A stretch of DNA of 64,000 nucleotides from JBBATK01 sp044224515 (GCA_044224515.1 JBGAKH010000001.1:62001-126000), one strand, 5' to 3'. Numbered from the stretch's first letter, positions 8,193-18,446 are shown. Notes: a model not told the origin generated them from the letters alone. Made by a program: numbers and translations.

Positions 8193-9725
8193 CTACCACT
8201 TCGTTCGAATGGTATAACTAATCGTTTTGCTTTCATCTTTAGCCAAGGTCGTTACGAACTCAGCAGTACTGGCATCAATCTTTGCCGACTTCAAAGAACT
8301 TGATACTACTTCCCAGTCGCCATAGGCGTGCTCCATGATCGAAACCTCAACACTATTCTCCTTGTGGTTGCGCAGGGTGACTTCGTAGCTAACTTCGTTT
8401 GCTCGCTTTGAAACTTGCTTCACTTCCTTTTGGATTTTGGTGCCGACAACATCGAACGCATCGCCAATGTACAAGCGTACTTTCTCATCGTTGGCGGTAT
8501 GATCAATGGCATCTTCGCCAACAAATTGTAAGCGTCCCTGACGGTCAGCTTTATACATACGAACTTTTCCTTTAGGTAAGGGCATACCCATATTATTCTG
8601 CTTGGAATTTTTAAGCTCTACAATAACCGCAGCTTTAACTTCTTCAGTAGAACTTCCGTTTCCGGGAGTGGACGCATAACTGTGGTATCGATCAACGTCA
8701 AAAACCAACTTCTTGGTCACACTGACGTCATTTGAACTAAGCAATTGCATCTGCTTGATTTCGTTGTTCGCAAGAGTTGTAGTTCCGTCAAGACTATAAA
8801 GATGATACTCAAAGAATGATTCTTCTTGAAAAGACGTTTCAGAAACACGAGAACCTCTACTCACCGCTTTTGCCAAAATGTACTCCGACTTTTCTTCCGC
8901 AGCTCTACGTACAGTTCCTGCAATCAACTGCAGCTCCGCGTCATGATAGCTTGTACCACTTTGGTTCGTTAGTGTTACCCAAGCATTCAGATCTAGTTTT
9001 GAGTCACTCTCATTGAGAACACATACATAATCGGCTGCCCAAGTCAATCCTTCTGTCATATACGCGACTTCGGCTGTTTGCGTGTTACGTTGGGTGTTAC
9101 GAAGTTTCCACAGGAGGGATGGCTTCGTAACCAAGCCTGCCGGGACTTCGTCTAGCACAATCTCGCCAAGCGGATTGAGCACTATCTTGTTATCGCGTGT
9201 TCGAATCACTAATCCGGTGCCTTGACCCGACTGAAGCGCGTCGTAGTCAACGTTTCCGGGCGGCGAAAGATTGGGTGCATGAAGAAGTGTACCTTCCACA
9301 ATCTCAGTTTGTCCGTTCGGAAGAACTCGACGCAACTTCACCGATTTGTCAATGGACTTGTTAAGAATCGAAGCAGGGTTCAGGAGATCGTACTGATAGT
9401 TCTGTTCTCGAACACTGAGTGCATCGGGATGAGATATAGACTTTATGCTAATAGAAGTCGGATCTATCCTCGCTGCAACATCTTCAAATCGTAGTACAGA
9501 TAAACCTTCCTGCAATTGAAGGCTGCGTTGTTGTCGGACAATGCCGAAACCACTATTGTAAACCGAAAGTGAAGTCTTCTTGGTATCGACAGCCGTTGAA
9601 ACGCTTGTTTGTTGGGCTTGTAGCAGCGAAGCTGCTACGACCGTATAGAAAGAACATAAAACGAGTACGTAGTATCCCTTGGCTACGTTACGATGTGAAT
9701 GAAAGCGTGAAGCGTTGTTGCTCAT
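8193..9725 (-). CDS. Secreted DUF4139-domain protein
   Basis: The 510-residue protein has a hydrophobic export signal (about 15-38, ending near LLQAQQ). The mature part begins with the TSLSVYNSGFGIVRQQR stretch typical of DUF4139 proteins, continues with TWAADYVCVLN near the middle and ends with beta-rich segments including the RVMYKAD-like KVRMYKADRQGRLQF. The family is uncharacterised; members are exported beta-sandwich proteins. The start at 9725 was chosen because the ORF upstream to 9818 adds residues before the signal peptide. It is cotranscribed with tsaD, which follows one base later; that pairing is probably incidental. Confidence 0.85.
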   Translation of the reverse strand: MSNNASRFHSHRNVAKGYYVLVLCSFYTVVAASLLQAQQTSVSTAVDTKKTSLSVYNSGFGIVRQQRSLQLQEGLSVLRFEDVAARIDPTSISIKSISHPDALSVREQNYQYDLLNPASILNKSIDKSVKLRRVLPNGQTEIVEGTLLHAPNLSPPGNVDYDALQSGQGTGLVIRTRDNKIVLNPLGEIVLDEVPAGLVTKPSLLWKLRNTQRNTQTAEVAYMTEGLTWAADYVCVLNESDSKLDLNAWVTLTNQSGTSYHDAELQLIAGTVRRAAEEKSEYILAKAVSRGSRVSETSFQEESFFEYHLYSLDGTTTLANNEIKQMQLLSSNDVSVTKKLVFDVDRYHSYASTPGNGSSTEEVKAAVIVELKNSKQNNMGMPLPKGKVRMYKADRQGRLQFVGEDAIDHTANDEKVRLYIGDAFDVVGTKIQKEVKQVSKRANEVSYEVTLRNHKENSVEVSIMEHAYGDWEVVSSSLKSAKIDASTAEFVTTLAKDESKTISYTIRTKW

Positions 9726-9801
9726 AGTGAAGATTCCGGAATAGTTTGTTCTAATGTGAAGGACTTCGAAAGAGCGTGAAAGGTTACGAGCACATCGGAC
9801 G

Positions 9802-9831
9802 AAAAAAAGAAAGACCACGCTAGGCGTGATC
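9802..9831 (-). terminator. Rho-independent terminator of the transketolase pair
   Basis: Read on the minus strand: GATCACGC, CTA loop, GCGTGGTC (one G-T wobble), then TTTCTTTTTTT. It lies about 93 bases past the transketolase C-terminal gene and before the DUF4139 gene, so the two operons are separate. Confidence 0.8.
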
Positions 9832-9923
9832 TTCCTAAAAACAAGTCTTCATTGTACAAAGAAATCAGCATCATCCGTTCTGTAGGCGAATCACCAACAC
9901 ACAGAGCGGTTAGGACATCATCT

Positions 9924-10931
9924 CTACGCTGTGTACGTCGCGACTTCGCTGAGTTTTCGGAAACCACTGGAACCTTTGTCACGACGCTCGATGGCCACTA
10001 GTGCTGAAGCATAGATTTCCTTCCAGGTTAACCCGAACTTTTCCATGAGTTCTTCAGGTTCTCCTGATCCACCAAAACTATCCTTTACGCCAACAAATTC
10101 CATTGGCACAGGAGCATTCTTCACAACGACTTCTGCAATCGCAGCTCCCAATCCACCGTGAACTTGGTGTTCTTCAGCGCTGACAATACATCCGCAATCG
10201 CGAGCAGCGTTCGTTATGGCTTGCACATCAATCGGCTTTACGGTATGCACGTTAAGAACACGTGCTTGAACTCCCTTTTTCGCCAGTTCTGTAGCTGCGG
10301 TGAGGGCTTCCCACACCATTGCACCATTTGCAAGGATGGCAACATCACTTCCCTCACGTAGTTGAATTGCTTTTCCTAGTTCAAAGGGGGTATCGTCCGT
10401 CGTGAACAACGGCACCGGAGAGCGACCAAAACGAATGTATGCCGGACCAACCATTTCACCACAAGCAATAGTAGCTTTCTTCGCTTCGAGATAGTCACAC
10501 GGTACAACCATGGTCATGTGAGGTAAAGCGCGAAGGAAGGAGACCTCTTCCAAGACCTGGTGTGTTGCGCCGTCGGGTCCGACACTGATACCGGCATGTC
10601 CTCCGCCAATCTTGACATTGGCCTCGTTGTAACACACACTAATGCGAAGTTGGTCAGCGTTGCGCAAAGCGCAGAAAGCTCCATAACTGGCAAAGAAAGG
10701 GATCTTACCACTTAGTGCCAGACCGGCAGCTATGGTTGTCGCATTCTGTTCAGCGATACCAATGGAAAAGAATCGTTCCGGGAACTTTTCTTTAAAGTAG
10801 CTTGTCATTACCGAACCGGTTATGTCGCCGCCAAGAACAACCACATTGGGGTTGCGTTCTCCAAGAACCACGAGAGCTTCGCCAAAGCCGAAGCGTGTGG
10901 GTTTCATTCCGAGTTTCTGAATTTCTTGCAT
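9924..10931 (-). CDS. Transketolase, C-terminal (pyrimidine-binding) subunit
   Basis: The 335-residue protein is the C-terminal half of a split transketolase. It carries the pyrimidine-binding domain with the catalytic Glu in SIGIAEQNA, GGGHAGISVGPDGATHQ for substrate and phosphate binding, and a C-terminal transketolase domain with VSAEEHQVHGGLG. Together with the N-terminal subunit encoded 46 bases upstream it transfers two-carbon ketol units in the pentose phosphate pathway using thiamine diphosphate. Split transketolases of this type are common in archaea, Firmicutes and Bacteroidota-related lineages. The start is at 10931. Confidence 0.95.
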   Translation of the reverse strand: MQEIQKLGMKPTRFGFGEALVVLGERNPNVVVLGGDITGSVMTSYFKEKFPERFFSIGIAEQNATTIAAGLALSGKIPFFASYGAFCALRNADQLRISVCYNEANVKIGGGHAGISVGPDGATHQVLEEVSFLRALPHMTMVVPCDYLEAKKATIACGEMVGPAYIRFGRSPVPLFTTDDTPFELGKAIQLREGSDVAILANGAMVWEALTAATELAKKGVQARVLNVHTVKPIDVQAITNAARDCGCIVSAEEHQVHGGLGAAIAEVVVKNAPVPMEFVGVKDSFGGSGEPEELMEKFGLTWKEIYASALVAIERRDKGSSGFRKLSEVATYTA

Positions 10932-10977
10932 GATACGTAGGTTGATTTCGTTGGAAGTGTGTTAGTATTGAAGCGTT

Positions 10978-11865
10978 TTACAATGCGAGTTCGTCGAGAG
11001 CAATCTTTGCTTGTTCCCAACTAGGCGGTTTGCCGTGCCATTCAAACTTGTCGTTCATGAAGGATACCGGGTTGCCCATGTAGGTGCGAGCAACAACCGC
11101 TGTAGGCTTGCCGCATCCTGAGGAATGATTCGCTTGGAATCGTTTGAATGCCGCCGACAGTTCGTCAGGATTATGTCCATCACACACCACGACATCAAAG
11201 CCGAAGCTCTCGCATTTTTGCGCAATCGGATACACGTTCATCACGTCCGGAACGCGTCCGTCAATCTGGCAGTCATTGTTATCGATAATCCAACAAAAAT
11301 TGTCAAGCTTGAAGTGTGATGCTGACATCGCAGCTTCCCAAATGCTGCCTTCTTGTAGCTCCCCGTCGCCGGTCAACGAAAACACAACGTGATCATTTTT
11401 GTCAAGAAGCTTATCTGACATGGCCATGCCTACAGCTACGGACAAGCCTTGTCCAAGTGAACCAGATGACGTTTCAACACCGGGAAGTCCCATATCGCGG
11501 CCCGGGTGACCTTGCAAACGTGTGCCGTACTTGCGTAGTGTCGCCAATTCAGACTTCGGAAAAGCCCCTGTATTAGCCAAAGTGGCATACATTACCGGAC
11601 ACATATGACCGGCGCTTAACACAAAGCGGTCATGGGCGCTTCCGAACCAGTTCGACGGATCATAGCGCATAAAACCACCGAAATACAGGACAGCAAAGAT
11701 GTCTGCCGATCCCAAAGGGCCGCCGGAGTGTCCACTGCCGGCTGAAACCAGCTGTTTAATGATGTCGCGACGTATGTTCGTCGCGATCTTCTTGAATTCT
11801 TCGTGTGAGTGTGTGCCGTTTGCATACACGTTTTGATCAAATTCCACCGCAAATTCACCTGCCAT
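10978..11865 (-). CDS. Transketolase, N-terminal (ThDP-diphosphate-binding) subunit
   Basis: The 295-residue protein holds the diphosphate-binding domain. Visible motifs are SGHSGGPLGSADI, LSAGHMCPV, GHPGRDMGLPG, SGSLGQGLSVAVG and the ThDP motif GDGELQEGSIWEAA ending in the Mg-binding NNDCQIDG. It works with the C-terminal subunit encoded downstream. The start at 11865 (MAGEFAVEF) suits the family length; a methionine at 11895 is also possible, and neither has a clear ribosome binding site. Confidence 0.94.
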   Translation of the reverse strand: MAGEFAVEFDQNVYANGTHSHEEFKKIATNIRRDIIKQLVSAGSGHSGGPLGSADIFAVLYFGGFMRYDPSNWFGSAHDRFVLSAGHMCPVMYATLANTGAFPKSELATLRKYGTRLQGHPGRDMGLPGVETSSGSLGQGLSVAVGMAMSDKLLDKNDHVVFSLTGDGELQEGSIWEAAMSASHFKLDNFCWIIDNNDCQIDGRVPDVMNVYPIAQKCESFGFDVVVCDGHNPDELSAAFKRFQANHSSGCGKPTAVVARTYMGNPVSFMNDKFEWHGKPPSWEQAKIALDELAL

Positions 11866-12151
11866 AGCCGGAAGAGAATATCGTTGACAAATCATGCAAA
11901 TATAGCTAAAAACAGCGCCAAGCTCGAGCAATACTCGCGGCAAAAGCCACTACAGATTGGTCACCGGAAAGTGATCTCAACATCCCTAAGAATGAGCCTG
12001 TATGTCAGGCAGTAAGACATGCCGAAGCCCAAACAAAAAATATTTTTGAACAATCCATTGGATTGAACCACGTTTGTGTATTTTGTTACAAAATATTAAT
12101 AGTTTAGTACGCATAAGTACGAAGGATTGTACGTTATTACGGGGATATTCT

Positions 12152-15100
12152 ATGTTATTTCGTTCGCTTGGAATGCTAATGCTGGTTGTATTTGGACTAG
12201 GTACCGCCACAACCTTTGCCGGAAAAGCAAAACCACCAAAAACACCAAAACCGCAAGGTTCGAAGCCTACTCCGCAGTGGATCATGAACAATGGCTCGCA
12301 GGGACGTGAGTTTGTTTTCTGTTTGCCGTTAAATGACTGTCCTACATGTCCTCCGACTGCACGTGAAATCTATGTTACGTCATCCAAGAATACAGCATTC
12401 GACTATGAAGTGCCTGCACTTGGCTTTAAATCCAGACTTCAGGTCAAGGCAGGCAAAGTAACGGTTATTAATGGAGCGGGTGGTGTGTTTCCAATGCCGG
12501 AAATCGAACCAAGCGAGACGGCATCTGACTTGTGTATGAGTATTAAAGCCGACGACAACGTGTCGGTTTATGTCTATAACGGAAAGAATGTGTCATCAGA
12601 CGGCTACCTCGCAATTCCGGTCGCATCATGGGGTAAAGAGTACTACGCTCTCAGTTATCCTGATTTCCGTGAGTTTGATGATTGGAAGGGTGGTTTTTGT
12701 TTTATGGCATCGGAAGACAACACACTCGTCGATGTCTTTCTTCGCTCAAGAACCTATGGTGAATATGCCGTGTCTGGCTTGAATACGCGCACCGAGGGTG
12801 GCCACAGGTATGGCGACCATTTTCAAGTGAATCTTATGCGCGGTCAAGCGTATATCGTTCAGGGAGACGGTACAACTCGTGGACAATTCGATCTTAGTGG
12901 TTCTCGAGTTGTCGCTTCTAAGCCCATTGGTTTCATTGATTTTCATCAACGTACAATGATCCCCTGCTTTGCGCTTGGAGGCGGCCGAGATCATATCTGT
13001 GAGATGGTACCGCCCACTGAGCAATGGGGACGAACCTACGTTTCAGTTGAGTTCCTGCGAAAAGGCTACGGTGATTTGTATCGAGCAGTAGCAAAGGAGG
13101 ACGGCACCAACATTACATGGGAGTGCTACGATTTCAAAAGCGGTAAAAGACTCAATGGTCCTACCGGAGTCCTCAACATGAAAGCCGGAGAGGTCCGTTC
13201 ACTACCCAAATCACCGGAAGAAGTTTCACAAGGTCCGGGATCCACAACCGCACAGTCCAAAGGTATTCAGGGTATGGCTATCTTCCGTGGTAACAAACCT
13301 TTTCAGCTTATGCATGAATGCTGTTCTGCTGAGTGGGACGGAGACGGTGATTATGATCCTTACATCATTTACAGCGTTCCTCAGGAACAGTACACGAAAG
13401 GAACAATTTTCCAGTGTCCAACCAACCCACGGTACTCCACTCACTACTTCGCCATTATTGCCGTAGGCGACTCTGCAGATCCCTCAGCAAAGCTGCTTAA
13501 GTCGATTAAGATAGACGGTAAGTACATTTACAATACAACACCAAGCTTCTTAGGTAATAGAATTCCCGGGACGAATCTGTACTGGGCCCGTATGGGCATG
13601 GCGAGTGGTGCTCACGTCATCATGGGCGACACTCCGTTCGGTGGTGAAATTTATGGCTATGGTCAGTTTGATTCGTATGGCTGGCCGGCTGCAACCGCGT
13701 TTCGACAACTCAATCAATTTGATACGCTACCTCCTGTCCTTACCAAAGTTGAGGAGTGTGGAGACTTTACTTATCTCAGTACCGAGATCAGAAATTTCAA
13801 AGTAAACGACACACTGAACCATACTGAGACCGGTGTACGTGAGATTGACTTTGTGGATACCGCTGATGCCAAGAGCTATAACTATCGAATCGTATTGCTA
13901 ACGTCCGAAGGCAAAGATATTCAAGACAATCGTGTTCCCACGGATCGCAACAACTTTAAAATGACCTTCCGTCTGGAAGTGATTGACAAGACGAAGAGCG
14001 CTTTTGCCAAGTTCTACGTTATGGACCGTGCTCTCAATATCACGTATGATAGCGTCCAGTGGATTGCACCGGATATACGAACGATTCCTGACCCTATTGA
14101 TTTCGGTCGAGTTCGAGTGGGAACTTCAAAGACAATGGATGTGTGGGTCAAGAATTTCGACAATGTAGATCATCGAATAAAGAGCGTCAAGATGAAGCTT
14201 GGTACGTTCTATTCCTGCAAGGCTGACTCTACGTCTGATACTCTCGGACTCCTGCTCAAAGCAAAGGACTCGATCTTAGTGAAGATTACGTATTCTCCGA
14301 CGGAAGAGGTCACCGATCTGGTTTCGGACTTCGATCCTGACTCTTTGCTCGTTGAAGAAACTTGTCCTGCCTTTGCGTTCTATGTCCGCGGACAAGGGGT
14401 TCTTCCGCACATCAAGGTTGGCGATTACAACGCGGGCACAATCGGTGTCGGTCAATCGGCCTGCAACGGAAGCGTATCGAACAATCTCTTGATACAGAAC
14501 ACCGGTACAGATACCTTACATGTCAGCGGTATTGATGAATCCAAGATAATTCCACCCTTCTCGATTAAGAAGCCGACTACACCTCCGTTTACCTTTGCCA
14601 TTCCTCCCGGTGGTAAAGTTGTGTTTAAAGAAATTTGCTTCAGTCCAACAATGGAGAACCAGTTCAGTATCGATGTTCCTTTCTTGAGTGATGCTCCGAC
14701 TTCACCGAAAGATGATCCAATCTCGACATGGACAGGTGCATCGACGTCACCGGGACCTTATGTAATCGGAAACGACTGGGACAGTGTCCGTCTAGGCGTG
14801 TCAAAAATGCTTCCCTGCTATGTTAAGAACAGCGGAACATTACAGGCGACCTGTTCGGCAATTGATACAATCGGCGGTGTTTATAATGAATATGCTGTTA
14901 CAAAGACAGAGCGTGATCTTCCCTTTATCGTTTACCCCAACAATCTAGATATGGTTCGCGTGGACGTTACCTTTACACCTACGGTTGAAGGTAAAAAATC
15001 ATTGAAGTTGGAAGGTCTTTTTGACGGAACTCTCAAGAAGGACGGCGCCTTACTGGGTTATGGCTACCTTGAGAAGATTCGATGCGATTCAGCTGAGTTT

Positions 15101-16552
15101 ACAGAGCCAAAATTGGTGGGTACCAGTGTGAGCTCTTCAAAGACCGGAGAGTATGTTGGTATTCACAACACGAGTACATCACGTTGGTTAACCATATACA
15201 GAGTTGGATTCGTCAACGAACCGAACAACGATGCTACCCGCATGTATCCGACCGACTTCGCTTGGGCTGCGCCTCCACCGCAAAATGTTACCATGAACAT
15301 CGGTGATCCTGCCCTTCAGCTTCCGATTACGTTCACGCCTTCCAAACAGGGATATGAGCATGTTCGAGTTTGGATTGAGCACAATGCAGAACCAATCACA
15401 GCCAATCCCACATTCCATGCATTTGACACAGTTCTCGTAACCGGTCAAGGTGTCATTCAAAATCAACCATACTTAAAGGGTTATGATTTCCGTACTCATA
15501 CGGCATGTGACCTTCCGGTAGGTTATGTTACTATTGGAAATACAGCACTAAAGGGATCGTTGAACTCCGATCGAATTGTAGATAGTCTTTGGGTAGACGG
15601 AGCCGACGCAACGAATTTTTCTCTGGTCAATGCTCCAACAACAAGCGCAACGCTTACTATTCCTCCGGATACATTTGCCCATGTAGCGTTGAACTTCATT
15701 CCGTCGCCTCTGCGTAAAGGTGCGTACATAGCGTATGTACATGCGCGTTTCAGTGATGGTACTACACTGCATGATTCCGTCATGGCTTTCGCATTAGTCT
15801 CTACTGTCAGTGCGAAGACGAGCTTCCCCAATCACAGTCAAGATTTGACACTCGATGGAAGTTTAACGATCATGAATGTGGAGGCAAACTGTGCAACATG
15901 GACAGATGCGGGACTAAAGTCTTTCACCGCCGTTGTACGCTATCATCGAAATGACCTGATCTTTAGCAAAGGCAGCGCTCAATTGGGTACTATGTTCGAC
16001 AACACATGGAAGATCGATTCAGCTGTGCAAGTAAATTCAACCAGCCCGGATTCCGTCGATTTGGTTATTAGCGCATCCGGAAACACAGCTCTCAATGCTT
16101 CCGGTGTGGTGCTTCGCACCACCATGCAAATGTTGATCGACAGTGTTCAAACTCGCGTTTTCCACGCTTCTTTAGTTGATTTTAAGCCAAACGGACGTGA
16201 GAACTGCGTTATCATCCAATTGGCGCATGATTCAACGACGATCAGCGGCTGTTATATGGGTGGTCGATTCATCAAAGTCAGCGAAACACCATTTGCCTTA
16301 CAGTCAGTCGCTCCCCAACCCGCTACGAATGGCTATGCGACAATAAAGTACTCCGTTGGTTTTGATGCTCCCACAAGAATTGAAGTTATAAACGATAAAG
16401 GTGAAATAGTCAGCACATTGTCTGACGAAATGCATAAGAAGGGCGAATACACCTTCGTTCTCGACCTGCAGAACTACGCCTCAGGAGTGTATCACGTTCG
16501 TATGACCAGTGCCCATCTCAACTACACTCGTCCGATGGTTGTGAGCAAGTAA
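12152..16552 (+). CDS. Giant exported protein, IgGFc-binding-like domain, ASH-type repeats, T9SS-like C-terminus
   Basis: This 1466-residue protein starts with a signal peptide (about 1-24) and a Lys/Pro-rich linker. The region from about 45 to 530 begins with REFVFCLPLND and resembles the IgGFc-binding N-terminal domain of Bacteroidota surface proteins. From about 650 to 1180 come several beta-sandwich repeats of the ASH/choice-of-anchor type, for example around IDFGRVRVGTSKTMDVWV and IGVGQSACNGSVSNNLLI. The last 90 residues (SVAPQPATNGYATIKYSV, then SGVYHVRM) form a T9SS type A-like sorting domain. It is therefore predicted to be secreted through the outer membrane and surface-attached. The start at 12152 is set by the signal peptide. 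It is monocistronic with a strong terminator. Confidence 0.85.
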   Translation: MLFRSLGMLMLVVFGLGTATTFAGKAKPPKTPKPQGSKPTPQWIMNNGSQGREFVFCLPLNDCPTCPPTAREIYVTSSKNTAFDYEVPALGFKSRLQVKAGKVTVINGAGGVFPMPEIEPSETASDLCMSIKADDNVSVYVYNGKNVSSDGYLAIPVASWGKEYYALSYPDFREFDDWKGGFCFMASEDNTLVDVFLRSRTYGEYAVSGLNTRTEGGHRYGDHFQVNLMRGQAYIVQGDGTTRGQFDLSGSRVVASKPIGFIDFHQRTMIPCFALGGGRDHICEMVPPTEQWGRTYVSVEFLRKGYGDLYRAVAKEDGTNITWECYDFKSGKRLNGPTGVLNMKAGEVRSLPKSPEEVSQGPGSTTAQSKGIQGMAIFRGNKPFQLMHECCSAEWDGDGDYDPYIIYSVPQEQYTKGTIFQCPTNPRYSTHYFAIIAVGDSADPSAKLLKSIKIDGKYIYNTTPSFLGNRIPGTNLYWARMGMASGAHVIMGDTPFGGEIYGYGQFDSYGWPAATAFRQLNQFDTLPPVLTKVEECGDFTYLSTEIRNFKVNDTLNHTETGVREIDFVDTADAKSYNYRIVLLTSEGKDIQDNRVPTDRNNFKMTFRLEVIDKTKSAFAKFYVMDRALNITYDSVQWIAPDIRTIPDPIDFGRVRVGTSKTMDVWVKNFDNVDHRIKSVKMKLGTFYSCKADSTSDTLGLLLKAKDSILVKITYSPTEEVTDLVSDFDPDSLLVEETCPAFAFYVRGQGVLPHIKVGDYNAGTIGVGQSACNGSVSNNLLIQNTGTDTLHVSGIDESKIIPPFSIKKPTTPPFTFAIPPGGKVVFKEICFSPTMENQFSIDVPFLSDAPTSPKDDPISTWTGASTSPGPYVIGNDWDSVRLGVSKMLPCYVKNSGTLQATCSAIDTIGGVYNEYAVTKTERDLPFIVYPNNLDMVRVDVTFTPTVEGKKSLKLEGLFDGTLKKDGALLGYGYLEKIRCDSAEFTEPKLVGTSVSSSKTGEYVGIHNTSTSRWLTIYRVGFVNEPNNDATRMYPTDFAWAAPPPQNVTMNIGDPALQLPITFTPSKQGYEHVRVWIEHNAEPITANPTFHAFDTVLVTGQGVIQNQPYLKGYDFRTHTACDLPVGYVTIGNTALKGSLNSDRIVDSLWVDGADATNFSLVNAPTTSATLTIPPDTFAHVALNFIPSPLRKGAYIAYVHARFSDGTTLHDSVMAFALVSTVSAKTSFPNHSQDLTLDGSLTIMNVEANCATWTDAGLKSFTAVVRYHRNDLIFSKGSAQLGTMFDNTWKIDSAVQVNSTSPDSVDLVISASGNTALNASGVVLRTTMQMLIDSVQTRVFHASLVDFKPNGRENCVIIQLAHDSTTISGCYMGGRFIKVSETPFALQSVAPQPATNGYATIKYSVGFDAPTRIEVINDKGEIVSTLSDEMHKKGEYTFVLDLQNYASGVYHVRMTSAHLNYTRPMVVSK

Positions 16553-16602
16553 TCGTACCTATCGCATCGAAGCGAATTTTGGGATGCGTCGATTCTTTGT
16601 AC

Positions 16603-16635
16603 GGCTGCTACGCTTTGCGTAGCAGCCTTTTTTTT
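16603..16635 (+). terminator. Rho-independent terminator
   Basis: Perfect 11-bp stem GGCTGCTACGC / GCGTAGCAGCC around TTT, followed by eight T. It ends the giant secreted protein gene. Confidence 0.9.
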
Positions 16636-16740
16636 GCAAATACGGTGTCTATCGCGAGATAGGTCTCATATCTCACCTTCTTCCTTAAGATTGGCATAAT
16701 TATTACTGCTCTAGGCTGACATTATGTGCTTGGAGATAGT

Positions 16741-17904
16741 ATGAGGATCAAAAAGTTTCACGGAAGAAACATGCGCGACAGCTTAGAGCAAATGCGCAGA
16801 GACTTAGGAGAAGAGGCAATCATTCTTTCTTCGAGAGAGATACATGAACCCGGTTCGTTGCCTGTCACCGAAGTCGTAGCGGGCATTGAGCCCGAAGAAC
16901 TGGAATTGCATCGTCAGCATCGACGAGTTCCGGTCGAAATAGCCTATGCCGCAGGAACTCCACGCACAAGCGCTCATCGCAGCGTTCAGAAGGACGCCGA
17001 CGTGGCTCCAATAGCGCCTTCAGCGCCATTGGGCGCACGCCATGGCACATCCACTCCTCAAACAGAAAGCATCTTAAGCGAATTGCGTTCGCTCAAAGAA
17101 CAGTTGGCAACCAAACAAACGCTTTCGCCCAACGCAGCAATATTTTGTCCTCCGTCATACGCAAAAGCACAACGCACGCTCGAGGATGCCGGATTCTCGG
17201 CACATTTCAGTCAAAGCACTCTGCAGGCATTGTATGACTCATCGGCAGATTCAACCGTTGAAGGACTAAGCGCAGCGCTGCGGAGTCACCTACTTTCTTG
17301 TATCAAAACAGCTCAACCTATTCGTCCGGCAGAAAGCACTAAAGTCGTGTTGGTATGCGGTGCTCCGGGCAGTGGCAAGTCATCCATTGTCTCCAAGCTC
17401 GCTGCAACATTTGCCCTTACCATGAATGCTTCGAGCATGATTCTGCAACCGTCCAATTCACAGCAGAATCAGCCATTGGGACTTGCCACAATCTCCATGA
17501 AGAGTTACAGCTCTGCAGACGATTTGGTTGGCGCTATGCAAGCAACCGATGATCAGGACTTCGTTTTTATTGAGTTACAATGCGATCGCGCGAACGCCGA
17601 CACACTGGCTCACATCAAGCAATTCCGAGCCCTGTGTAATGCTGAATCGACACTTCTGACCGTCTCAGCGAATTCAAGCGATGTCACTACTCAAGACTGG
17701 CTGAACATTGCTCAGAATTTAGACCAGAGCTCAGTTGTGTTCACACAACTCGATTGCAACAAACTCAAAGGCTCTACCCTTGAAATGCTTGAACAGGCAG
17801 ATGTCCCCGTCTCATTCGTAAGTGACGGACGTAGTATTCCGCAGTCGATTAAGGCTGCTACTCCGGAACGAATACTTGAATCGGTGCTTACACGGACACC
17901 CTAA
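16741..17904 (+). CDS. FlhF-like SRP-family GTPase with degenerate G domain
   Basis: The 387-residue protein opens with MRIKKFHGRNMRDSLEQ and then LGEEAIILSSREI, the FlhF B-domain signature. A low-complexity linker (about 60-130) and an N-domain helix bundle (about 140-195) follow. The P-loop GAPGSGKSS (207-215) is intact. The SRP-GTPase DTYR and DTAG motifs are missing; FIELQCD (276-282) occupies the DTAG position. G4 is TQLD (335-338) instead of TKLD, while the closing SDGRSIPQ motif survives. FlhF places polar flagella, but GTP hydrolysis here is doubtful. Start: GGAG at 16732 is five bases before ATG 16741. It lies upstream of a membrane protein gene and fliA. Confidence 0.8.
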   Translation: MRIKKFHGRNMRDSLEQMRRDLGEEAIILSSREIHEPGSLPVTEVVAGIEPEELELHRQHRRVPVEIAYAAGTPRTSAHRSVQKDADVAPIAPSAPLGARHGTSTPQTESILSELRSLKEQLATKQTLSPNAAIFCPPSYAKAQRTLEDAGFSAHFSQSTLQALYDSSADSTVEGLSAALRSHLLSCIKTAQPIRPAESTKVVLVCGAPGSGKSSIVSKLAATFALTMNASSMILQPSNSQQNQPLGLATISMKSYSSADDLVGAMQATDDQDFVFIELQCDRANADTLAHIKQFRALCNAESTLLTVSANSSDVTTQDWLNIAQNLDQSSVVFTQLDCNKLKGSTLEMLEQADVPVSFVSDGRSIPQSIKAATPERILESVLTRTP

Positions 17905-18016
17905 GGTGATTACAGACAACGATGAAGGATAAATGTCCTTCATCGTGAAATCGATAGAAAACACTCAAAGTGGCACTATAATTGAGGTTGCCACATTGAA
18001 CTTTGGCTTTACGAGA

Positions 18017-18403
18017 ATGGCTACAGCAAAGAAAAACAACAAGTCTTCTAATGACAAAGACTTAGCAAAGCGATCACGCTACCCTATAGGACTGCTCTTT
18101 CAGGTTAGTACGCTTGCGGCTTGTGTTTCGTACTTGCTTTTCAGTAGTGGTTCGCATCTGGACTTCGCCACTGCCATTTACAGGGCTTTGGTGGTGTTTG
18201 TAGGCGTGAGCGTATGTCTTGGTCTAGTAATGGTAACGGTGGTTGGAGTCCTCCATCGGGTAAAGATGCAGGAAACCGAAGACCGACTCAGACGCTTGGC
18301 AGAAGAACAATTGGCGGAACAGCAGCTGTTTGAATCACAGCAGCGCGCCGCTCAGCAAGAACGAGAAGACCGTATAAATCAAACGTTCATCTCGAACGAG
18401 TAG
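18017..18403 (+). CDS. Small membrane protein with C-terminal coiled coil, between flhF-like and fliA
   Basis: The 128-residue protein has a Lys-rich cytoplasmic N-terminus, two transmembrane segments (about 28-45 and 57-82), and a Gln/Glu/Arg-rich C-terminal helix (about 85-120) predicted to be a coiled coil. I do not recognise a family. In many flagellated bacteria the gene between flhF and fliA is the MinD-like ATPase flhG/fleN; this protein has no P-loop and is not that. An upstream start at 17933 would add 28 residues; 18017 was chosen because the Lys-rich start is more typical. Confidence 0.65.
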   Translation: MATAKKNNKSSNDKDLAKRSRYPIGLLFQVSTLAACVSYLLFSSGSHLDFATAIYRALVVFVGVSVCLGLVMVTVVGVLHRVKMQETEDRLRRLAEEQLAEQQLFESQQRAAQQEREDRINQTFISNE

Positions 18404-18446
18404 AATACTACGTACCGACTGACTATTAACTCTCAGGAACGATCAT

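Noticed and set aside
9722..9982. Minus-strand 86-codon ORF between the transketolase and DUF4139 genes
   Set aside because: It overlaps the transketolase end and crosses the intrinsic terminator at 9802-9831, so it is unlikely to be translated.
7871..12309. Plus-strand ORFs in the transketolase and tsaD regions
   Set aside because: They are antisense shadows of conserved genes and have no family features.
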